Part shown: piece by piece, positions 57,169 to 64,000 of the stretch
Layout of the letters: each line of letters begins with the position of its first letter
Numbering within the stretch: position 1 is the stretch's first letter
Source of the DNA: Marchantia polymorpha subsp. ruderalis
Taxonomy: Eukaryota; Streptophyta; Marchantiopsida; Marchantiales; Marchantiaceae
Reading direction: 5' to 3'
DNA: 64,000 nt
Assembly: GCA_037833965.1 (NCBI GenBank)
Contig: AP031354.1
Span: 16,470,001 to 16,534,000, forward strand
Notes under the pieces: generated by a model
Databases searched by the model: none
The model's input: only the letters and a program-made list of their open reading frames with translations
Told to the model about the DNA's origin: nothing
Made by a program: the position numbers and the translations under genes

Positions 57169-58171
57169 AATATTGTAATAACCCACTAAAGGTTAAAACT
57201 GCAATATAGTGGTAGAAAGGTCGAACCCACAGGGACAAAGGAACACACAGAGTACAAAGTGTCACATTTAACAGACTATTGAGTAGTTTGAATTCTCAGA
57301 CGACTGTCACTCCCAAAAATACTGCAAGTGTTCACTCGGAACTCACTCGGAGGTCGCACAGTGCAGCGTAGTTCACTCAACACACACACACACACATGAA
57401 ACTACAGAAACACAACCCAGAGATCGGTTGGGACCTCTACTCAAGATTTCAGGGGGAAAGTCTCTCGCAAGTACACTCAGCGAAGCTGCGGGTAGTGACT
57501 CCCAACTCCGGCTTTTACAACCCTTCCGCTAGCTTTCTGCTAGCGTAGGGAACCCGGGTTGGACTTCACTCATACGCGGTGAACAACATTCTCAACTCAC
57601 AAAACGCGCAGAGAACACAGGTCCGCACGGAAGGACTCACTGATAAACGTTCCCGTAACACACCATAACAGTCTATTGAAGAGTTTGAATTCTTAGGCAC
57701 TCGTTATTCCCAGAAATACTACAGGGGTTGCCCTGAAGACACCTGCTGCAGCGTAACCTGAATTTACAACCAAGGCTTACACGAAGTAGCAAAACTTCAC
57801 TTTGGCATTCAGGGAAAAAATCCCGAAGGAGTACAATCAGGAACAGTCACTCAAAAGTGTAAGGGGGAAACTGTTCAAGTATCTAACTCGTCACTGGCTC
57901 TGAGCATCGGCAATCACCCGTAGGTGTAGATCCGAACTACTCAAGTCTCTAACCAATGTACTAGCTCTGAACATTCGGCCGAAGGCCTTCAGCTACACAA
58001 TGCGGACCGCCAAGGTGTAGCTCCTCTTGCGTGGTGACAGAACTAAGGACACAAACACGCAGAGAAAATGAGTTCATGATCTGCACTTCCGAAACTGGAA
58101 AAATCCCAAGGCAAGACGCCTTGAACTACTTTATACTTTCTAAGTCCTAACTAACACTACACTGCACTATG

Positions 58172-60936
58172 CTACACGCCTGCACGGAACCACGCTACAC
58201 TACACTCCGCAGAACCTATGCTTCGCCTCCAGCGCGACGGACTGCCGCGCACTAACTCCCTACCTTGCCAGTCCTCATCTCGACTGCGCAGTCCCAACCA
58301 CCGCAACACCGCGGAAACCTCCGTCTCAAGGGTGGCCATGGTGTCCCGTGATCTCGACAGAAAAGAGTCTAGCTTCTTTGCCACTCGCCGCCGACTCCGA
58401 CTGTCACCTGTCAACAACCCGGCTGCACGAAGCTCTAACTCGCGCAGTGTGAGTTTCTCTTGCGCCGCCACTTCCCAGTGGACGTAGCCCCTGAGACAGT
58501 GGGTGACTCGCCTCGCCATCTCTTCCTTCGTGCGATCTGCCGCCCGCCGGCGATCGTCTTCAACTACAACCAGCTGCAATTCGGCCTCCGCACGTTGTGC
58601 TCTCAATTCCCCGCACTCGGATTGCAGTCTGCGGATTAATTCCTCATCCGCCTGTCGTGCAAGCTGACACTGCTCTAACAACCGTGTTTGCCGCACGAGC
58701 TCCTCTGACAAAATTCGATTTTGAGCCTGCTCTGAATCCAGCACCTCTGTGAGCTTCGCCTTCTCCTTGGCGAACTCTTCCAGCTTCTCGTCCTTCGTCT
58801 TGTCGAAGTGTTTGTACAACTTCCTATTGAGGTTGTACTGATCCCACAGGCACTCATGCTTCTCCCACAGATCCTTAAGTTCCTGGTCCACACGGGCCAG
58901 CAACTTGCTGGTGTAGACTTTAGTGCGAGTTCGCCTACGCACTAACTCGACGTAGGACCCAGGCTGACGAGGGTCCGCGTACTTCTCCATCTTGCGGTCC
59001 AGGTACCTCAGCAGAGGTACTACTTGCTCACAGAACGCCGCCGTCGGCGCGCCTACCATTTCCTCTTCCTCCTCCTCGGTGGATCTCGATCCCGACACTG
59101 ATTCCGTGGATCCTTCTTCTTCGTCATCCTCCGAATTGAGGATTTCGGTCGCCATTGAATGCGTCGGCGACTGGCCTGTGCGGGGCTGCGAGATGTCTGC
59201 GTGCTCTGCCGCCGCTGGCGCTCCTGCAGCCTCGCTGCTCCCTGCTAAAATGTACAAGGCGGTGGGTGAATGCGGCCGTGCCAAATTCGCATCGTCCGCC
59301 TGTCCCTGTCCTGCCGCGACTGTAATCTCTTCGCCGCCGGCGTCTACCGCCGAAGGCGATCGTGCGGAATGTACTTGCGCGGAGTGTAATTGTGCATCGC
59401 GCGCACTAATTTCACCCTGCGGACAGTCAACCCGCTCCTCCGTTAGGTCCTGCTCCGCCGATCGGTCCTGCGCCAGGGATGCGTCCGGCCTATGCGTAGG
59501 CGCAATTCCCGGCGCTTCTTCCGCCGAGGGCGCAGCGCCGAAGGCGGCTCGCCCGTTGTCCCTTGGCCCGAAGGCGCACCTTCCGGCGGATTTTCCGCCG
59601 AAGGCACGGCTCCCGTCGGCTCTCTGTTTGTAGCTCGGTGGCCCGAGGGCCCTGGCGCCGAAGGCGCATATCCCGGCGATTTCACCGCCGGAGGGCCTTG
59701 CCCCGAAGGCCCTTGAACTGAAGGCGGGTCTTCCGCCGGCTCCTTCCCCTTCCTGCGTTGCACCGGGGGTAAGTCCTGCCTATGCGTAGGCGAACTTTCT
59801 CTGCCTATGCGTAGGCACAAGTCTACGTCAGCAAGGGGTCGCCTATCCACAAGGAGTCGCCTATGCGTAGGCGACACACTCATCCACGCCGCACGTTGTA
59901 GCTCCTGACCCGAAGGTCGTCTCCCCTCCGCCGAAGGCGTAGGGTGGTCTACTGATTCCTCGGCCGTCCGCGTAGTCCCATCCTTCTCCGGGGATGGACT
60001 TCCCTTCTCTGTGGCGATCGTCGCCGTTTCCGCGCTGCTGGCAGGTAACAAAAGCATGCGCGCCTTCTGCTTCGGTATGCTGCAGATCTCGTGCAGTGGC
60101 CGCTTCCGGGTGAGAGCAGCTGATTCTTGATGTTGCTCTTTCTCCAGTTCCTCTCTCCATCTCCGCTTCCGCGGCACTCGCGCTGCGGATGTGTCTCTCC
60201 CCGCATCCTGTTGACCCGGTGGAGTGGAAGTCGGTGAGTCCTCCGCGTCGGTGTCTACTTCGTTATCCCGCACATACCTCCCGGGATGGTCGACTGACAA
60301 TGGCGGAAATCGAGCACGCTCGGCCGCGGTTAAACGATTCATCGACCGATAAAAGTTTATCAAGAAGGGGGAGAGGTGATTGAGCGTTCCTCCCCGCTCC
60401 TCAAACGCATGCTGTCGCATCACCCTATGCAGGATACGTGACCAGTGAACTGGAGCTCCAGCCAATGTGAGCTCTACGAAGGACACCTGCCACAACGTGA
60501 TGTACGTAGTGCGGTGCGGTTGCAACAGTTGCAGCAGCGCCATCGCTACAGTCCTGCGGAAACGATCTTTGTAGTCCCGGGTCCTGTACTCGTTCTTGGA
60601 AGACCGCTCCCGCTTGAACAATTCCACAAAGGAGGCTTTGTCCGCCTTCGATACCTTGATGCTCTCACTGTCGAACAGGAGGTACCCGTCCTCACATGCA
60701 CACCTTCCCAATGCCTGTCCCCAATCGCGGACAGTCCATCGATCTACGTGTGGAAGAAATCCGCGCGTAGGTTGTCGTTCCTCGTCCAGCCATTCGCGCA
60801 CCATGTCTGCGCACACATAATTCCATCCTCACAGCAAGAATTCGAGTTTCCTCGCAATCAGCCGGTCCTCAAAAGCACACAACCCATTCTGCGGGAGCTT
60901 GAGTGGCACCATCCGCAGCTTCACCGATGTCGACAT
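58172..60936 (-). pseudogene. Copy B element protein (broken by a TGA and a frameshift)
   Basis: This is the same protein as in copy A. The N-terminal domain (LPQNGLCAFEDRLIARKLEF; HVDRWTVRDWGQALGRC; LHRVMRQHAFEERGGTLNHL) runs to about residue 190. The Arg/Pro-rich region follows, with repeated PTHRR-like units encoded by the hairpins, then an acidic STEEEEEE run and the coiled coil ending SVAWFRAGV at 58172. A TGA at 60829-60831 replaces the Trp of copy A. A frameshift near 59530-59550 separates the frames 60816-59443 and 59284-58172. Because copies A and B are broken at different places, the ancestral element had one long ORF of roughly 900 codons. Function unknown; no enzymatic motif seen. 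Confidence 0.75.
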
Positions 60937-61530
60937 CGCGTTCTTGAAATTGGTTTGCGCACCTCTCTCTCTGCTATGCCCGAGCCTCTTGCTCGCAGTT
61001 CTGTTTCCTCTACAAACTCTAATCTCTCTCAATCCAAATGTCGCGCACTCAATTCTCTCCCTGCCACCGGGTAACTCTCCGCGCGGTGGTGTCTAGAACG
61101 TCTCTCAGCTAGAAGGTGGACGCGCGCAGCTCGCACAAGGAATTGAAATCGCAAATTCAAGAATGGGGTGTCCTCTGTCCGCTCGCAGGGGGTCATGGTC
61201 GGCTCTCGGTCATGAAAGCCGAGTCACTTGATGGCTGCGCCGGCTCCGAGGTATAACGGCCTTCTCTCTCACGCTCGGCTTCACGCTCCGCCGACGCGCC
61301 TTCACTCACACGCTCGAATTGGCAATTTGAACTCCGCTAGCGTACTACGCCGCGGCCATGATCGCGCAACGCCAAAGGCGGATTTCTTGCCGACGCGCTA
61401 CATTCCTCCGTACTTGGATTTGGCTAGTCCCGCTCCGCCGAAGGCGTTCGTCTACGCATAGGACAAAAACCGAACTCCCTTCTGCGTAGGCGGAATCCCC
61501 GGCGGAGTTTCAGCCGGCGTCGAACGTCAT

Positions 61531-61985
61531 CCGCCTGTGCGTAGGCGGAATCCGTCCGCACAAAAGACGCTCGTCCGCGCAGGTCCCTCGCCGTAGGCGC
61601 AGCGCCGAAGGCGTTGACCGCGGTCAACGGACTCCGTCCAGTCTGTCCATCTCTCTTGCCTCTCCGTCGGCGCTCTTGTCTCCGAAATCCCGACCGGCCG
61701 AAGGCGCACTCGTCCGTTCCGTCCGTACGGTCCGTACTGATTTTGCTACTCCGTTGGGTCCTCACCTAACCGTGATGCGCTGGCGCCGAAGGCGGATTTC
61801 TAGGGCTGAAGGCGGACTTCCCGCCGACGCCGAAGCGCCTATGCGTAGGCGATCTCCGTCCGCCTATGCGTAGGTGCAAGTCCTCCTCGCCTATGCGTAG
61901 GCGGCATTCTCGGCGGACTCCCCGCCGACGTCAAACCCTATGTCGCCTATGCGTAGGCGAACTTCCCTCGCCTATGCGTAGGCGA
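61531..61985. repeat. Cluster of CGCCTA-TGCG-TAGGCG micro-hairpins, copy B
   Basis: The 16-bp hairpin with arms CGCCTA/TAGGCG and loop TGCG, or a close variant, recurs at about 61533, 61837, 61861, 61889, 61945 and 61970. Others lie in the coding half at about 59487, 59778, 59803 and 59859. GCGCCGAAGGCGC-type triloop hairpins are interspersed. Confidence 0.88.
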
Positions 61986-62404
61986 AGGTCTTCGTATCTT
62001 TCGACCGTCACAACTCCCTGAGTCTTGATCCGTTCCGGGCGTTCTTGGGCTCGTTAGAATCAGCGCGTCAAGCTCTTTCCAACGAGACCCTAACCAAGTC
62101 AAGGTGTTTGGGAATTTCATAGATTCTGAGGGATTCCTCTAGCGCCGAAGGTGTATTGCCGAAGGCGGATTATGCGCCTTGCGCCGAAGGGGTACTCCTT
62201 CAGAGCCCGTCGTTTAGGGCGGCGCCTGTTCTTGACATTGCGCCCAACTCCTGGATTCTACGAGATTTTACGAGATTCTCCGAGATCATCCAGTTTCACT
62301 CTATTTTAATGTACCGATGACTATTTACACTGTTGCCATGGTACAGTTTTTCAAAAAATATTTTAATTTCCGCAAAAATACCAAAAGTGGGTTACCACAA
62401 ATAT

Positions 62405-64000
62405 ACCACACAAAGAGTGAATGTGTTTGGGTAAATATTACATATTATTCAATTTGTGTAAAAGCGTTGGCCTGTAGTCCCGAAGAGCCGGTGGTCCATA
62501 TTCAGAAAGGTTGCATAATTAAAAGTGGAAATTCGATAGAAGAAATCGAGCACTAAAACTCACTAGTCTTTCTCAGTACAAGGATTCCACGGCTCCACAG
62601 CCAGTACACACTTTGGATGTAAGTTATAAAATAGATCACACCAGGTGTTGAGCACGGTTGGAACTTTGGGAAGGCAACTAGACAGGTCTTTGAAAGACCA
62701 AGACCGACCTGTTTGTGTGTGTGTCTGTCAGGTCTTGGTCATTCAAAGGGTGAGAGCTTCCAGGGGCCTTGTAAGGCGATCATACTTCTGTCAAGCACGA
62801 CCATACAGCGGCAAGCTTTGTGAGTTTTAAATTTGGACCTAGAAATTTCCTCTCGCCATTGAGAACGAGGAAAGAACTGCTCACCAAATGGCATCACACA
62901 TCAAGGAGTCACCAGATCCTGGTGAAGCTTAAAAACTTAGTATTTTTTTACAATTGTGGACAGATCCAGTAAGCACATTTACTTCGTTTCATTACATGAG
63001 ACATGAAAGTATTAACCCTCTGAAATATGAAGGTGACAGATGAACATATATTTGAAGTACGCTTTGAAGGGTAAAGGAACGAGATAAACATTTTTACCCT
63101 CGTTCGTTCATACACTCACAGTCAAAGTGATTTTTTCAAGTGATAGGGATTTGTCGGGGACAGGTAAACTGTGACTTCAAGTTCGCTTTCACCTTTTCAA
63201 GCTTTCCATCTATCTCGTGGACATCTCGTGGGGCTTTGGAGCCCCACTACTTTATGTCGTTTGTTCTGGACAATCGAACTGTGGCGCATGGGTTGTCACT
63301 GAGTTGACCTACAGCTATCAGACATACTTGAGGCATCAGGAAACATTCAGATTCTCTATCGACCCTACGGAAGATGTCGAGCTCGCTAAACCGCCCAGTC
63401 GCTTTCCGTGTTCATCAAAGTGCGGTATCACCTTTTTTCTTGTCCTCATTCCCCTTGCCCACATACATTGCAGTCAGATCTTCTACATTTTCGCTTTAGG
63501 GTCTTGTCGGTCTCTGCTCGAAGTTGTACGAAACAGTTTCTGCCAATTGCACAAGCTTTTATTGTACTTGAACGTACGGATAGGCCACTATTGCTTGCGT
63601 CTCAGTTTTTGTCGACGACGTAAGCTGAGGTCTTGATTGCCGTGATAGATAGAACATCAAGTGAGATGATGAGCAAGTTGTGTCATGGCGTGGATATCAG
63701 TGCCACAATTTGGAATCATCTACAGCTGGAAAAACGATGCACAGTACAGTGGCTAACAACGGACCGAAACCAATCGAGAAGAGATTTGGTTGCGTTTGCA
63801 GAGTGGAACAGATAAAGCTGGATCAGTAAACTTCCAATGACAAGACAAGTGCAGACTCTTGTTTATTACATCGTCAAAGCGTCGATCAACAGCTTGTAAC
63901 GTATTGCAACAAATGCAGAGGCTGTGAAGGAACAACAAACATTTCACAGTTGTCATCGGGTTCAGCATCGACAATGTGACCTGGTCTGTACAATATCTGT
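62405..64000. other. Right flank, no gene recognised
   Basis: Apart from the hairpin at 62688-62748, the only long frame is 63217-63636 (plus, 139 codons). It has hydrophobic patches but no family motif and overlaps another frame. It could be part of a gene extending beyond the window. Confidence 0.4.
62688..62748. repeat. Imperfect inverted repeat (hairpin) of about 20 bp arms
   Basis: The arm CTTTGAAAGACCAAGACC followed by GACCTG (62688-62711) pairs with CAGGTCTTGGTCATTCAAAG (62729-62748) across a GT-rich loop, with one mismatch and a 2-nt bulge. No neighbouring gene explains it. Confidence 0.7.

Larger units (their letters stand above)
57174..62399 (-). mobile_element. GC-rich TGT..ACA element, copy B (5226 bp, uninterrupted)
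   Basis: The left end is TGTAATAACCCACTAAAGG; the right end, reverse-complemented, is TGTGGTAACCCACTTTTGG. A perfect 5-bp TSD, AATAT, flanks it (57169-57173 and 62400-62404). In minus-strand order it has a 1.4-kb GC-rich leader with hairpins, the coding region of the element protein (60936-58172) and a 1-kb trailer with an (AC)n run near 57380-57396. It is close enough to copy A to align throughout. No LTRs, reverse transcriptase, integrase or transposase are present. The 5-bp TSD and TG..CA ends suggest retroviral-type integration. The inverted-repeat ends leave a TIR transposon possible. Confidence 0.85.

Noticed and set aside
40194..62399. Reading copies A and B as the two LTRs of one 22-kb retrotransposon
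   Set aside because: Each copy has its own different 5-bp TSD (TGTAG and AATAT), and the DNA between them has no gag-pol, so they are separate insertions.
63217..63636. 139-codon plus-strand ORF near the right edge
   Set aside because: Composition does not look clearly coding and no homology is recognised.

Overview
The window looks like nuclear DNA of a land plant, probably a non-seed plant such as a liverwort or moss; the species is inferred only. Supporting signs are short GT-AG introns, a plant-type eIF2B-delta, a conserved plant membrane protein, a bipartite (chloroplast plus twin-arginine) targeting sequence, CCCTAAA telomere-type repeats, a FEI-like leucine-rich-repeat (LRR) receptor and plant-type hAT transposons. 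Gene density is low: four host genes in 64 kb, separated by AT-rich intergenic DNA and transposable elements.

Left part (1-31 kb). An 8-exon eIF2B-delta gene (104-4822, +) carries a decayed antisense LRR-receptor relic in its third intron. An AT-rich stretch with a LINE relic (about 7924-8850, -) follows. Next come a 3-exon conserved plant membrane-protein gene (11429-13153, -), a 780-bp non-autonomous hAT-like element with a perfect 8-bp target-site duplication (TSD; 14788-15567), a 260-bp hAT MITE (23297-23556), a 2-exon gene for a small predicted thylakoid-lumen protein (25576-26453, +), and a Cys-rich two-membrane-segment protein with a YPP-repeat tail (28722-29510, -).

Middle (31-36 kb). 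A nearly complete LINE has a 5' array of 165-bp monomers, an L1-type ORF1 and an intact endonuclease/reverse-transcriptase ORF2.

Right part (40-62.4 kb). Two copies of one GC-rich element lie in the same orientation: A (40194-53966) and B (57174-62399). Both begin TGTAATAACCCACT, end in ..ACCACA and have 5-bp TSDs (TGTAG and AATAT). Each holds the remains of a protein of roughly 900 residues with an N-terminal globular domain, an Arg/Pro-rich middle and a coiled-coil C-terminus. No reverse transcriptase, integrase or long terminal repeat is visible. They are studded with short GC hairpins whose two arms change together between copies.

Copy A is split by an 8443-bp hAT transposon (43632-52074) with 20-bp perfect terminal inverted repeats (TIRs) and an 8-bp TSD (ATGTAGCA). 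It encodes an apparently intact 643-aa transposase. Between the transposase and the right end it carries the 5' part of a FEI-like LRR receptor gene and a fragment of a C7orf25/UPF0415-type gene. It is therefore a gene-capturing Pack-hAT that still seems able to encode its own transposase. The hAT/copy A nest and the GC-rich element family are the most novel content of the window.
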